The notes: generated from the letters alone by a model not told the origin. Shown: positions 1-9,791, counted from the stretch's first letter. The stretch is DNA of 64,000 nt from Chryseobacterium sp. G0186 (GCF_003815675.1 NZ_CP033918.1:3410001-3474000), one strand, 5' to 3'. Program-made: numbers and translations.

Positions 1-1
1 A

Positions 2-1879
2 CGTGGGGTAATTTTTGACAGGAATGGTAGAATTATGGTAGGAAACCAGCCTGCCTATGAAGTTTCCTTTACTCAGGCGTTAATGAAACCGGATTTTGAT
101 ACATTGGGCTTCTGTAGTCTGATGAAGATCAGTAAAACTGATTTTATCAATAAAATCAATGTCATTAAAAAAGAAAAATACTATTCTAAGCTGACTCCTA
201 TGACTTTTTTAAAGGACCTCAGCAGGGAAGATATTGCAAGGGTACAGGAAATCATTTTTAAATACCCTGCCTTTAATATTGTACAGAGACCTCAGCGTCA
301 GTACGAAGTGTCTACTTCCGGAAACCTTCTGGGATATACTAATGAGGTAAATGATGCAGAAATCAAAAAGGATTCTACCTATTATCTTCCTGGTGATTTC
401 ATTGGTAAAAAAGGAGTGGAGAAATCCTATGAAAAAGAACTTCGTGGCGTAAAAGGAGTGAAATATATCCAAAAAGATATCAGACTCCGAAATATTGGAT
501 CCTATAAAAATGGTACTCTGGATAAAGATGTGATTACGGGGAAAGATATTACATTGACCATTGATTACGATCTTCAGAGAATGGCTGAAGAAATGTTGGT
601 GAATAAGCATGGAGCCATTGTAGCAATAGACCCTAATAATGGGGAAATTCTGACGTTGGCTTCAGGTCCGGATATTGATCCTAACTTATTTACAGGTCCC
701 AATAAATCTAAAAACCTGTATGCAATGTCAAAAGATACGCTGTATGAAAATAAGCCTACTTTTGACAGGTCTGTTCAGGCTGCCTATCCTCCGGGCTCTA
801 CATTCAAATTGTTGACTGCCCTTGCAGGAATGCAGATGGGAGTGATGACAGAAAATACTATTTTCCCGTGTGGTGGAGGATTCTATTATAAAGGATTAAG
901 AATTAAAGGACATGGTGGAGCAGATCCATTGATCCCCTCTATTCAGGTTTCCAGTAACTGTTATTTCTCACATGCTTATCTGGCTATTATGAATAAATAT
1001 CCTGGTGAGCCCTCCAAAGGGGTAGATGAATGGAAAAAGATCATGAATAGCTTTGGCGTTGGTGAGTTCTTAAATAATGACCTTGCTTCAGGTGCAAAAG
1101 GAAGAATTCCAAGCGGTGAGTTCTACGAAAAAAGACAAAAAAATTTAAATAAATACAGTGGTAAAAAGGATTTTAAAAACTGGGATCCTTTAGCTACAGG
1201 GGCTGTCTTCAATGGAATGGGACAGGGAGATGTGATGCTTACTCCTTTGCAGATGGCAAACTTTGTCGCTGCCATTGCCAATAAAGGCTGGTACTACACG
1301 CCTCATATTGTGAAGAGTATCGATGGGAAATCAAATCCAGATGCTAGATTCAAGGTAAAGCACAAAACACTTGTAGATACTAAATACTTTGAGCCCGTAT
1401 TGAAAGGGATGGAGGCTGTAGTGCTTAGAGGAACAGGTCGAAGTCTCAAATCGAATGATTTTACACAGCTTGCAAAAACAGGAACAGCTCAGGTTCCACA
1501 AGGAAAAGATAATTCAATCTTTGTACTGATTGCACCAGCTGATAAACCTAAAATTGTTGTAGTTGCCGTAATGGAACATGCAGGATTTGGAGCTACCTGG
1601 GCTGGGCCAGCCTGTACTGTAATTGCTGAAAAGTATATAACAGGTGACCTGAAGAGAGAAAATCTCTATAAAAAGATGACAGGAGCAAGCTTTATGCCTG
1701 AGTATAAAAGACAGTGGATTGCAGACCTGAAACGTAAGGGGCTTTATGTAGATCCTAAGCCAGATTCAATCAAGCGTAAAAAAATGCAGGACAGTCTGAA
1801 CTTTATAAAAAAACAGAAAGCCAAATTACAACAGAGAATAAACGAAGAAACTAAAAATACAAAATCTGTTAAGCAATGA
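2..1879 (+). CDS. mrdA: Penicillin-binding protein 2 (peptidoglycan transpeptidase), 5' end cut by window
   Basis: This is a class B penicillin-binding protein that cross-links peptidoglycan during cell elongation and is anchored in the inner membrane. The reading frame is open to the left edge: codons before the first ATG (position 35) read RGVIFDRNGRI, the conserved PBP2 segment just after the membrane anchor, so the true start and the transmembrane helix lie outside the window. Counting from the ATG at 35, the acyl-serine motif STFK starts at residue 255, SSN at 306-308 and KTG at 481-483. The C-terminal 80 residues are lysine-rich. The stop overlaps the rodA start by 4 nt (ATGA), the usual PBP2-RodA pairing. 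Confidence 0.95.
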   Translation, partial: RGVIFDRNGRIMVGNQPAYEVSFTQALMKPDFDTLGFCSLMKISKTDFINKINVIKKEKYYSKLTPMTFLKDLSREDIARVQEIIFKYPAFNIVQRPQRQYEVSTSGNLLGYTNEVNDAEIKKDSTYYLPGDFIGKKGVEKSYEKELRGVKGVKYIQKDIRLRNIGSYKNGTLDKDVITGKDITLTIDYDLQRMAEEMLVNKHGAIVAIDPNNGEILTLASGPDIDPNLFTGPNKSKNLYAMSKDTLYENKPTFDRSVQAAYPPGSTFKLLTALAGMQMGVMTENTIFPCGGGFYYKGLRIKGHGGADPLIPSIQVSSNCYFSHAYLAIMNKYPGEPSKGVDEWKKIMNSFGVGEFLNNDLASGAKGRIPSGEFYEKRQKNLNKYSGKKDFKNWDPLATGAVFNGMGQGDVMLTPLQMANFVAAIANKGWYYTPHIVKSIDGKSNPDARFKVKHKTLVDTKYFEPVLKGMEAVVLRGTGRSLKSNDFTQLAKTGTAQVPQGKDNSIFVLIAPADKPKIVVVAVMEHAGFGATWAGPACTVIAEKYITGDLKRENLYKKMTGASFMPEYKRQWIADLKRKGLYVDPKPDSIKRKKMQDSLNFIKKQKAKLQQRINEETKNTKSVKQ

Positions 1880-3105
1880 AATGGACTGAAGGAATAGATA
1901 AATTGGGCCTTGGGCTGTATTTCCTGCTTTGCATTTTTGCTATTGCAAATATCTACAGTGTTGATCAGAAACTAGGAGAAAAGCAGTTGATTTTCTTCTG
2001 TATATCCGTATTTGTGGGTCTTATTATTTTCGTAGGCAGAAGTAAGTTCTTCGAAAACATGGCAGGGATCATTTATATCGGAGGGGTGCTCTTATTAATT
2101 GGGCTTTTCCCTTTTGGAAAAGAAATCCTAGGGCAGAAAAACTGGTACAAGTTTGGAAGTTTTACCATGCAGCCGGTAGAATTTGCAAAAATTGGAACCT
2201 CTCTAATGGTTGCCAATTATGTTTCCGGACCTGATTTTAATCTGAAGAATAGAAAATCATTATTGACGGCCCTGGCGATTATCGGAATTCCGGCAGTTGT
2301 AGTACTGGCTATTCCTGATGTTGGCTCCATGCTTGTTTTTATTGCATTTTTTATTGCTTTATACAGAGAAGGGCTAAGCGGGATGTTGTTCGGAATAGGA
2401 TTTATTTTTGCAGGGGTCTTTTTAGTTTCGCTCGCCATACCTCCGGTCTATGTAGCAGTGGCTGTCTTGATAATAGTAGGTGTTTTAATTGCCATGAATT
2501 ATCATAGAATGTCCTGGGATGTAATCTCTATCTCCGGAATTATAGGATCTGTTATTCTGCTTTGCGGATTGGCCTTTGGTTCCCCTTATATCTTAGAGAA
2601 GCTTCCTAAGCACCAGAGAGAAAGAATTGAAGTTCTTTATAAAGGAGAAAAAGCCTTTAGAGATACTTCAGGATATAACCTCTTGTATTCCAAGACTGCA
2701 ATTGGATCTGGAGGACTTCTTGGGAAGGGATATCGAGAAGGGTCCGTAACCCAGGGGAAATTCGTTCCTGAGCAGGAAACCGATTATATATTCTGTACCG
2801 TAGGTGAAGAATGGGGATTCTTGGGAAGTGCAATGCTTATCTTGTGCTACATGGTTTATATTGGCCGGATTTATTATCTGGCAGAAAAACAGAAATCTAC
2901 TTTTAATAGAGTGTTTGGATATTGCTTCGCTTCGATCCTGCTGATGCATTTTTCCATCAATTTAGGGATGGTTATGGGGCTTTTCCCTACTGTAGGTATC
3001 CCTCTTCCTTATTTCAGTTATGGTGGAAGTTCCTTATTGGCTTTCTCTATGATGACTTTTATTTTCTTTAAACTTAATTATTCAGACAAAAACAGTTTGG
3101 TGTAG
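1876..3105 (+). CDS. rodA: RodA, SEDS-family peptidoglycan glycosyltransferase
   Basis: Polytopic SEDS protein that polymerises glycan strands for side-wall synthesis together with PBP2. The 409 residues contain about ten hydrophobic segments. The conserved SEDS stretch around residues 294-320 reads VPEQETDYIFCTVGEEWGFL, matching the family pattern ending GEExGFLG. A C-terminal PLPYFSYGGSS segment near residue 375 is also typical of RodA/FtsW. The start overlaps the PBP2 stop by 4 nt, so the two are translationally coupled. FtsW is the alternative within the family, but the pairing with PBP2 favours RodA. Confidence 0.95.
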   Translation: MKWTEGIDKLGLGLYFLLCIFAIANIYSVDQKLGEKQLIFFCISVFVGLIIFVGRSKFFENMAGIIYIGGVLLLIGLFPFGKEILGQKNWYKFGSFTMQPVEFAKIGTSLMVANYVSGPDFNLKNRKSLLTALAIIGIPAVVVLAIPDVGSMLVFIAFFIALYREGLSGMLFGIGFIFAGVFLVSLAIPPVYVAVAVLIIVGVLIAMNYHRMSWDVISISGIIGSVILLCGLAFGSPYILEKLPKHQRERIEVLYKGEKAFRDTSGYNLLYSKTAIGSGGLLGKGYREGSVTQGKFVPEQETDYIFCTVGEEWGFLGSAMLILCYMVYIGRIYYLAEKQKSTFNRVFGYCFASILLMHFSINLGMVMGLFPTVGIPLPYFSYGGSSLLAFSMMTFIFFKLNYSDKNSLV

Positions 3106-3202
3106 CAATTCTCTTTAGGCAAAAAGAAGTGTTGTTGAGTTTGTTTTTAAATCTGTAAAAGCTGCGGAAAGTAGTATTGTACCTATAAATCATTATATTT
3201 TT

Positions 3203-3778
3203 ATGAAAGAGGCTTATATCCTGGATCAGACCTTTGAAAACACGGCATGTTCCCAATTAGAAAAAGGCGAATATGAAAACTGTACTTTTAGAAACTGTAG
3301 TTTTGAATATGGTGATCTTTCAGGTTTCAGCTTTACAGATTGTGAATTCATCAGTTGTAATCTGAGCATGGCAAAGCTGGTTAATACAGGCTTTCGAGAG
3401 GTTATTTTTAAGGAGTGTAAAATGTTCGGACTTCAGTTCAATACCTGTAACGAATTTGGAATGACATTTAAATTTGAAGGCTGTTTCCTGAATAATTCCG
3501 TATTCTATCAAACCTCTATTAAAAAAACTGTTTTTAAAGACTCCAGATTAATTGAAGTTGATTTCACTGAATGTGACTTGTCAAACGCTGTAATTAACAA
3601 TTGTGATTTGTCAGGAGCTGTTTTTGATGATACAAACCTTGAAAAGGCAGATCTAAGGACTTCTTTTAACTATTCTATAGATCCGGCTTTAAATAGGCTT
3701 AAAAAGGCCAAATTCTCCCTTTCTGAAGTATCTGGACTCCTGTATAAGCTGGATATACAAATAGACAGGAATAGCTAG
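3203..3778 (+). CDS. Pentapeptide-repeat protein
   Basis: A 191-residue cytoplasmic protein made largely of A(D/N)LXX-type pentapeptide repeats, for example CTFRNCSFEYGDLSGFSFTD near residues 28-48 and CDLSNAVINNCDLSGAVFDD near 124-143. Such proteins fold as a right-handed beta-helix. Qnr proteins of this class mimic DNA and protect gyrase, but they are somewhat longer (about 218 residues). The function here is not known. No signal peptide is present. It stands alone 97 nt after rodA and converges on the NlpC gene. Confidence 0.85.
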   Translation: MKEAYILDQTFENTACSQLEKGEYENCTFRNCSFEYGDLSGFSFTDCEFISCNLSMAKLVNTGFREVIFKECKMFGLQFNTCNEFGMTFKFEGCFLNNSVFYQTSIKKTVFKDSRLIEVDFTECDLSNAVINNCDLSGAVFDDTNLEKADLRTSFNYSIDPALNRLKKAKFSLSEVSGLLYKLDIQIDRNS

Positions 3779-3852
3779 GTAGAGAAGCTTGTTGCTTTTG
3801 TAATTGAATCCTGAAATAAAAGACTGGGCCTTACCAGTGCTTTATACATAAA

Positions 3853-3876
3853 AAAGCCATCAGATTCTGATGGCTT
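3853..3876 (-). terminator. Terminator of the NlpC/P60 gene
   Basis: A hairpin with 11-bp arms (AAGCCATCAGA and its complement, one-base formal loop) lies just beyond the minus-strand stop at 3904. On the minus strand it is followed by a run of six T. Confidence 0.8.
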
Positions 3877-3903
3877 CATTATTTAAATCAATTATTTATA
3901 AAA

Positions 3904-4614
3904 TTAAAAATTTGCTGGTGTAGATGGAGCAGTAGATGCAAGGTTATTGTAAGCTTCTCCCTCTTCGTTAATTACTCTTTTTGCGAATCTGTACTTAGGT
4001 CCCCAATAAGAATCATTCAGTGAAGAAATCATTACTCCTTTGGAGGTTGCCGCATGGATGAATTTTACTTCACCTTCTTCAGTAACACTTTCTACAATTC
4101 CTACGTGAGAGATTCTTCTTCCGTGAGAAAAGAAAATTAAGTCTCCTTTCTGTAGGCTTTCTTTTTCAATTCTTTCTCCCTCCTGAGCCTGAGATGCTGC
4201 TACTCTAGGTAAGCTAAGACCTGCTGCAGCTCCGAATACAGAAAGAACAAAAGCTGAACAATCTATACCTCTTCTTGTTGTTCCTCCATATCTGTAAGGA
4301 GTTCCTAGGTAAGTTTCAGCTTCAGTAAGAATACCATCAATGGTTTTATTATAACGGACTGCTTTTGCAATCTCAGAATTTTTAATCGCTTTTTTAGCGT
4401 TTGCTATAGATGCAGCCTTTTCAGCAAGAAAAGAGTCGATAAGTTTTTGCTTATCCAGCTCCATTTTTTTGTTATCAATAGAAGCTAGTTTGGCATCTGT
4501 TTTGTATTCTTTACTGTAAGTTGCTGGTTTTGAAACCACATAATTAGTAGCGCACGATTGCAATGATACTGTAGTAACTATAGCAACTAAATAAAACAAA
4601 ACTCTTTTCTTCAT
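3904..4614 (-). CDS. NlpC/P60 (C40) peptidoglycan endopeptidase lipoprotein
   Basis: Secreted cell-wall hydrolase expected to cut stem peptides next to D-Glu. I place the start at the ATG at 4614 because it gives a lipoprotein signal MKKRVLFYLVAIVTT...SLQSC; an upstream in-frame ATG at 4662 would put 16 polar residues before it. In the 236-residue form the C-terminal domain has catalytic Cys119 (GIDCSAFV), His170 (SHVGIV) and a third polar residue His187 (IHAAT). A lysine-rich helical linker covers residues 35-90. A -7 box lies about 50 nt upstream and a terminator follows the stop. It is probably monocistronic. Confidence 0.9.
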   Translation of the reverse strand: MKKRVLFYLVAIVTTVSLQSCATNYVVSKPATYSKEYKTDAKLASIDNKKMELDKQKLIDSFLAEKAASIANAKKAIKNSEIAKAVRYNKTIDGILTEAETYLGTPYRYGGTTRRGIDCSAFVLSVFGAAAGLSLPRVAASQAQEGERIEKESLQKGDLIFFSHGRRISHVGIVESVTEEGEVKFIHAATSKGVMISSLNDSYWGPKYRFAKRVINEEGEAYNNLASTAPSTPANF

Positions 4615-4664
4615 ATATATTTGATTAACCGTGTTAAAAGGAATATTTATTTCCAAAAGCAATA

Positions 4665-4672
4665 CAAAAGTA
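4665..4672 (-). promoter_or_regulatory. -7 box of the NlpC/P60 gene
   Basis: The minus strand reads TACTTTTG, a perfect match to the Bacteroidota TAnnTTTG element, 50 nt before the ATG at 4614. I see no clear -33 TTG. Confidence 0.5.
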
Positions 4673-4765
4673 GAGATTCCGAGTAAAAGACCCTTGATAT
4701 GATAATTGTCAGGATCTTATTTTAACACTATTTAACATATAATTTACATATGTTAAAGAAAAATA

Positions 4766-4808
4766 AACCGCAACCGCCTGTTTTTGGCGAGTAAGCGGTT
4801 TTTTTTAT
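4766..4808. terminator. GC-rich hairpin, probable second terminator
   Basis: AACCGC pairs with GCGGTT, with a further inner pairing CGCC/GGCG, and eight T follow on the plus strand. No plus-strand gene ends nearby, so it may act as a backup for glnN on the minus strand, where the trailing sequence is a less perfect TATTTTTCTTT. Confidence 0.55.
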
Positions 4809-4895
4809 TAAGATTCTTTAACAAAATCTATCGATATTCTTCTATATATCGGCTTTTGAAATGTAAATCTCCAATTTTTCAGTCTGTTAACAAAA

Positions 4896-4927
4896 CAAAA
4901 AAATTCCCCGGAAAACCGAGGAATTTA
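4896..4927 (-). terminator. Terminator of glnN
   Basis: Hairpin with arms AAATTCC-CGG / CCG-GGAATTT (one mismatch) and an AAAA loop, followed on the minus strand by seven T, 25 nt beyond the glnN stop. Confidence 0.75.
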
Positions 4928-4951
4928 AACTAATATGGAACTTTACAGACG

Positions 4952-7147
4952 TTATTTTGTAAACAACATTTCTCTGTATTTTGTCATTGGCCAAAGCTCA
5001 TCGTCTACCATCATTTCAAGATCGTCAGAAGCTTCTCTGATTCCGTCGAATAATGGTTTTACTTTGTTACAATAAGCTTCTGCCTGCTTTTGGCTGTCTG
5101 ATATATTTTTTGCGGCCTCTCTGGCTTTAAGAAGCTCTTCAACGCCAAGCTTTATCTTAGAAACATTTTCAGAGATGCTTGTAATTAAACTCATCTGTTC
5201 TTTTGCCAATGGCTTAAATTCTTTATCTCCAAAGATATCTTTAAGACCTCTAACGTTTTCAATTAATCTGTTCTGATAATTTAAAGCGGAAGGGATAATA
5301 TGGTTTCTTGCAATATCACTTAATACTCTTGCTTCAATATCAATAACGGTAGAATATTTTTCTAACTTGATTTCGTTTCTTGCTTCTACTTCTCTGTGAT
5401 TGAAGATTCCCATTTCTTCATATAGATCCAAGAATTTTTTATCCATTTCCTGTTTAAGAGCTTCAGGAGTTGTTTTAAGGTTGTTCAATCCTCTTTTCTT
5501 AGCCTCTTTAGCCCAATCATCAGAATAACCGTCACCTTCAAACATAATGCTCTTAGATTGCTTGATGTACTCTCTCAATACATTAAAGATGGCTTCATCT
5601 TTTTTCAATCCTCCCTCAATAAGACTATCTACTTCTTTTTTGAAATCATTAAGCTGTTTTGCAGCAATGGTATTCATTACCGTCATAGATTCTGCACAGT
5701 TGGCAGATGATCCTACCGCTCTGATCTCAAATTTATTTCCTGTAAATGCAAATGGAGAAGTTCTGTTTCTGTCAGTATTGTCTAATAGAATTTCAGGAAT
5801 TTTTCCAACAACATTTAATTTTAATTCTGTTTTTTCCTCAGGAGATAATTTTCCATTGGTTACTTTTTCAAGTTCTTCCAATACGCTGAATAACTGACTT
5901 CCGATAAATACAGAAATAATTGCAGGTGGAGCTTCGTTGGCACCTAATCTGTGATCATTGCTTGCAGAAGCGATACTTGCTCTTAAAAGGTCAGCATATT
6001 CGTGAACAGCTTTAATGGTGTTAACGAAGAACGTTAAGAACTGTAGGTTTTTCTTAGGGTTTTTTCCTGGGCTTAAAAGGTTTTCACCCGTATCAGTCGC
6101 TAAAGACCAGTTGTTGTGTTTTCCGCTTCCGTTTACTCCTGCGAAAGGCTTTTCGTGGAATAGGATGTGGAAGTGGTGCTTGTGAGCTACTCTTGCCATA
6201 ATGTCCATCAATAAAGAGTTGTGGTCTACAGCAACGTTTACTTCTTCAAACATTGGAGCAAGCTCGAACTGGTTTGGAGCTACCTCGTTGTGTCTTGTTG
6301 TTGCAGGAATTCCCAGCTTCATACACTCTATTTCCAATTCTTTCATAAAGTTCATTACCCTTGTTGGGATAGAACCGAAGTAATGGTCGTCAAGCTGTTG
6401 TCCTTTTGCCGGAGAATGTCCTAATAATGTTTTTCCTGTTAATACAAGATCCGGGCGAGATTGATATAACGCTGAATCTACAAGGAAATATTCTTGCTCC
6501 CAACCTAGGGTAGGAGTTACCTTTGTTACATTTTTATCAAAATACTGCATTACGCTGGTTGCTGCATCATCTACAGCGTTCAAAGCTCTTAATAAAGGTG
6601 TTTTGTAATCCAGCGTCTCTCCTGTATAAGAAATAAAGATAGACGGGATACATAATGTAGTTCCCATGATGAAAGCAGGAGATGTAGGATCCCAAGCAGT
6701 GTATCCTCTTGCTTCGAATGTATTTCTGATTCCTCCGTTAGGGAAAGAAGATGCATCCGGCTCTTGTTGGATCAGCATGCCTCCGCTGAATCTTTCGATA
6801 GCTCTTCCTCCTTCAATAGGAGTAAAGAATGAATCGTGTTTTTCAGCAGTAGTACCTGTCAAAGGCTGAAACCAGTGAGTGTAGTGAGTTGCTCCCTTGT
6901 TCATAGCCCAGTCTTTCATTGCAACAGCTACCTGGTCTGCGATGTGTCTCTGAATTTTCGTTCCTTTTTTAATAGCATCCATAATAGAGTTGAATGCTTC
7001 TTTCGTTAAATATTCTCTCATTGTTTCTTCTGAGAAAACATTTTTACAGAATAGTTCCGACAATTTTGCAGGGATTTCAACAGAGTTGTCTTTTCTGAAA
7101 TCCTTAAATGGTAGGGTTTCTAATGCTTTGAATCTTAAGGTTGACAT
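4952..7147 (-). CDS. glnN: Glutamine synthetase type III
   Basis: Makes glutamine from glutamate, ammonia and ATP in the cytoplasm, the main route of ammonia assimilation in many Bacteroidota. The 731-residue length is that of GSIII rather than the 440-470 residues of GSI. Family landmarks are visible: GWEQEYFLVD near residue 216 (metal-binding Glu), RHNEVAPNQFELAP near 285-298, and NGSGKHNNWS near 341. The C-terminal 170 residues are helical and charged, as in other GSIII. It is flanked by its own -7 box and terminator, so it is monocistronic. Confidence 0.95.
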   Translation of the reverse strand: MSTLRFKALETLPFKDFRKDNSVEIPAKLSELFCKNVFSEETMREYLTKEAFNSIMDAIKKGTKIQRHIADQVAVAMKDWAMNKGATHYTHWFQPLTGTTAEKHDSFFTPIEGGRAIERFSGGMLIQQEPDASSFPNGGIRNTFEARGYTAWDPTSPAFIMGTTLCIPSIFISYTGETLDYKTPLLRALNAVDDAATSVMQYFDKNVTKVTPTLGWEQEYFLVDSALYQSRPDLVLTGKTLLGHSPAKGQQLDDHYFGSIPTRVMNFMKELEIECMKLGIPATTRHNEVAPNQFELAPMFEEVNVAVDHNSLLMDIMARVAHKHHFHILFHEKPFAGVNGSGKHNNWSLATDTGENLLSPGKNPKKNLQFLTFFVNTIKAVHEYADLLRASIASASNDHRLGANEAPPAIISVFIGSQLFSVLEELEKVTNGKLSPEEKTELKLNVVGKIPEILLDNTDRNRTSPFAFTGNKFEIRAVGSSANCAESMTVMNTIAAKQLNDFKKEVDSLIEGGLKKDEAIFNVLREYIKQSKSIMFEGDGYSDDWAKEAKKRGLNNLKTTPEALKQEMDKKFLDLYEEMGIFNHREVEARNEIKLEKYSTVIDIEARVLSDIARNHIIPSALNYQNRLIENVRGLKDIFGDKEFKPLAKEQMSLITSISENVSKIKLGVEELLKAREAAKNISDSQKQAEAYCNKVKPLFDGIREASDDLEMMVDDELWPMTKYREMLFTK

Positions 7148-7169
7148 ATTTGGGTTGATTTTGATAGGG

Positions 7170-7177
7170 CAAATTTA
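7170..7177 (-). promoter_or_regulatory. -7 box of glnN
   Basis: The minus strand reads TAAATTTG, a perfect TAnnTTTG element, 22 nt before the glnN ATG. The -33 element is not clear. Confidence 0.5.
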
Positions 7178-7343
7178 CAAAAAAAATGAATTGAAAATAT
7201 TTAACCCCTAAATTTTTTGGGGGTATTTTAAAATTTAACTAAATTTTAAACAATAGTTTTACTTTTTTTTGGGAGTGTGTTTGGGAATTAAGGCTTATTA
7301 TTACGGAAATTTAAAATAAAAAATAACATTAATTAGAGGTTTT

Positions 7344-7784
7344 CTATGTATTTCTGATATGCTTTCTAAAAATAACCATATTAATTATAGTTGTTATTGC
7401 TAGACATATAGCAGTTATAGTATTTGAACCATACCCTTCATTGCAAAACTGCATAAAAATAGGATAAGTTAAAGCCAATGATAAGATATAACTGATGTAG
7501 AACTTCTGAAAGTATAGGTTGATCAGGTACATTGTAGCCATTGATATGATGACTAAGCCTCCGATTCCGTCCAATATCCCGAATAATCCTATTATGGTAC
7601 TCTTCAATAACATTAGGATAATATCACTACGAAAAATATCATCATCAGATTTGCCTTCTTTTATAATTAAAAATATGATCAGCAGTAAAAAATAAATTAA
7701 GATATGGCAGGCCCATATTTTCCAAAAAAGAGCCATCTTACTTAATTTGCCTTTCATCAGGCTAAATACTTTTGATATTGTCAT
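7344..7784 (-). CDS. Small membrane protein of unknown function
   Basis: A 146-residue protein with about four hydrophobic segments, near residues 22-41, 57-72, 73-107 and 121-138, and a basic N-terminus. I recognise no family. It stands alone between glnN and the divergent 570-residue gene. Base composition is AT-rich like its surroundings. The frame is clean and uninterrupted, so I take it as real, but with no homologue I can name. Confidence 0.6.
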   Translation of the reverse strand: MTISKVFSLMKGKLSKMALFWKIWACHILIYFLLLIIFLIIKEGKSDDDIFRSDIILMLLKSTIIGLFGILDGIGGLVIISMATMYLINLYFQKFYISYILSLALTYPIFMQFCNEGYGSNTITAICLAITTIINMVIFRKHIRNT

Positions 7785-7983
7785 GTTGCTATCTGGATTG
7801 AATCTATTTTTTTACCTCAGCCCTAAAATTTTATGCCTGTATAAATATAAGATTAAAACACAAATATTCATTTCATATTAAAATAAAGAGGAAGATCATC
7901 ATATCTTAAAATAATGCCATCTATTTATGGGTTTTACACAACTTAATTAAAAGATACTTAAAATAAGTTGGGCGGAGATTTTG

Positions 7984-7991
7984 TATATTTG
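7984..7991 (+). promoter_or_regulatory. -7 box that fixes the start of the following gene
   Basis: TATATTTG matches TAnnTTTG perfectly and lies 15 nt before the ATG at 8007. The longest open frame begins at a TTG at 7968, upstream of this box, so that start would not be on the transcript. Confidence 0.55.
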
Positions 7992-8006
7992 TGTGAAATT
8001 TATTTT

Positions 8007-9698
8007 ATGACAAATTCTAGAGCAAGAGAAACTACAGAGGCTATTGAAAGACTATACATTTCTATGAGACATTTATTTTATAGAGGGTTTTTCAAGCCAG
8101 GAGGGGTTTCAGGAGAAAGTATCAGAAGTTTGTTGAAGACGATCAATCCGGAGATTTATGGTACCATGAATATTCCAAACAAATTGGAACTTGACGGTTT
8201 GATGTATGTTTTAGACAGGCTTCCTGAGGGAATTGAGGAGTGTGCTTTTATTCATCTTACATCAGATGAAGGGTTTGATAAAGGAAGTTTCGAACCTATT
8301 GTTCCAAAGAAAAGAAGGAGAAACTGTTATAGAATAGACGAACACCAGATGAATATTGAGGTTCTTTTGGGCCGTTCCGAAATTTATGATATCCTTACCC
8401 ACCTTACATTCCTATTTATAGAAGCTGATAAAATCCGTAATCTGGCTTTCATTCAAGATGAAAACTGGAAGCCTACACGTGCCTTTAAGATTATTGAAGA
8501 GGTTGTGAAAGGAGAAAAGAAATTCAGCAGAAGAGAAAAAGAAGTGGCTCTTATCCACCTTTCCTCTTTAATAGGCAGATCTTTTGATGAGACATTAATA
8601 GCTTACAATACTTTCGGAGATGATAATAACCCTGACCGTTTATTTAAAATCATCTATAACCTGGGAAAAGTAAGTCTTGAAGATGCAAAAGGAGCAAGAG
8701 AAAGAGAAATTTATTTCAGTGCCATATTAAAAGAAAGAGTAGGCCATCACTATTTTGGTGAGAAGTGGGCAAATAAGGTAAAAGAAGTTCTATTTGAAAA
8801 TAACCTTCATATGCGTCCACTGCACATTATTTCTGCCAACATGCACTCAGTAAAAAATATGCTGTATGGTAATGAAGCTCTTAAAAAGAAGCATCATAAT
8901 GAAGTAGACTATAAACTGTATGAAGAGATTTCAAATAAGAAGGATCTTCGTGATAAGGTATCAAAGTATGCCTTGGAAGAGGGAATGATCCATATTGCAG
9001 ATAAAAGTGGAAGTAATATAGATGTTCAGATCATTGATCTTAGTAAGACAGATCTTAAGAATACTCCATTTGCCGACTGCAAGTTTTCCGGAGATGATGT
9101 GATCATGGTATTTGATTACGCATTCGGAGAGCAGGCTTTTGAGGTGATGGATGAATTATTAAAACCTTTTGAGCACAAGACAGAAGTATACATGATGCAT
9201 GTGAAATCTGTATCCATTATGGGTAAAGCAGGAATTCTTACCGGAGAAAAAGGTGATATCATGATTCCTACCTCTCATATTTTTGAAGGAACTGCAGATA
9301 ACTATCCTTTTGAAAATGCATTGAAGCTTGATGACTTTAAGGATGACGAACTGAAAGCGTTTGAAGGTCCTATGATTACTGTTTTAGGAACATCACTTCA
9401 GAACAAGGATATTCTTTCTTATTTTATGAATACTTCATGGAAAGCCATTGGTCTTGAAATGGAAGGAGCGCATTACCAGAAAGCAATTCAGGTAGCATCT
9501 AAGATCAGACACCATATTTCACCGGATCTGTTCGTTTGCTATGCTTATTATGCTTCGGATAATCCTTTGGAAACAGGAAGTACATTATCTTCTGGTGGTC
9601 TTGGACTTACAGGAGTAAAACCAACCTATCTGATTACATTAAGAATCCTTGAAAAGATCCTAAGAAGTGGAAAGAAAGAAGCTTCTGCTAAAAAATAA
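8007..9698 (+). CDS. Conserved Bacteroidota protein (DUF6909-like)
   Basis: A 563-residue cytoplasmic protein, from memory of the kind named DUF6909, with no known function. I chose the ATG at 8007 because a -7 box sits between it and the earlier TTG. The N-terminal half is charged and helical. The C-terminal 170 residues contain GPMITVLGTSLQ followed about 25 residues later by LEMEGAHYQKA, which recalls the EMEG/DMEG ribose-binding signature of nucleoside phosphorylases, and a glycine-rich tail STLSSGGLGLTG. That resemblance is inference, not an assignment. A strong terminator follows, so it is monocistronic. Confidence 0.75.
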   Translation: MTNSRARETTEAIERLYISMRHLFYRGFFKPGGVSGESIRSLLKTINPEIYGTMNIPNKLELDGLMYVLDRLPEGIEECAFIHLTSDEGFDKGSFEPIVPKKRRRNCYRIDEHQMNIEVLLGRSEIYDILTHLTFLFIEADKIRNLAFIQDENWKPTRAFKIIEEVVKGEKKFSRREKEVALIHLSSLIGRSFDETLIAYNTFGDDNNPDRLFKIIYNLGKVSLEDAKGAREREIYFSAILKERVGHHYFGEKWANKVKEVLFENNLHMRPLHIISANMHSVKNMLYGNEALKKKHHNEVDYKLYEEISNKKDLRDKVSKYALEEGMIHIADKSGSNIDVQIIDLSKTDLKNTPFADCKFSGDDVIMVFDYAFGEQAFEVMDELLKPFEHKTEVYMMHVKSVSIMGKAGILTGEKGDIMIPTSHIFEGTADNYPFENALKLDDFKDDELKAFEGPMITVLGTSLQNKDILSYFMNTSWKAIGLEMEGAHYQKAIQVASKIRHHISPDLFVCYAYYASDNPLETGSTLSSGGLGLTGVKPTYLITLRILEKILRSGKKEASAKK

Positions 9699-9721
9699 TT
9701 GTAATTTTAAATTATAATATC

Positions 9722-9758
9722 AACCTCAGCTGTATTTTGCATCTGAGGTTTTTTTTTG
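9722..9758 (+). terminator. Terminator after the DUF6909-like gene
   Basis: AACCTCAG pairs with CTGAGGTT around a 13-nt loop, followed by eight or more T on the plus strand. Confidence 0.85.
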
Positions 9759-9791
9759 GAGATATTAAAGTATGCTATTGTACTCAAGTTT

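Noticed and set aside
35..37. ATG at 35 as the start of the PBP2 gene
   Set aside because: The frame is open to the window edge and codes for the conserved RGVIFDRNG segment before it, so the gene is cut by the window.
7968..8006. TTG start adding 13 residues to the DUF6909-like protein
   Set aside because: A perfect -7 box lies within this stretch, so it is most likely untranscribed.
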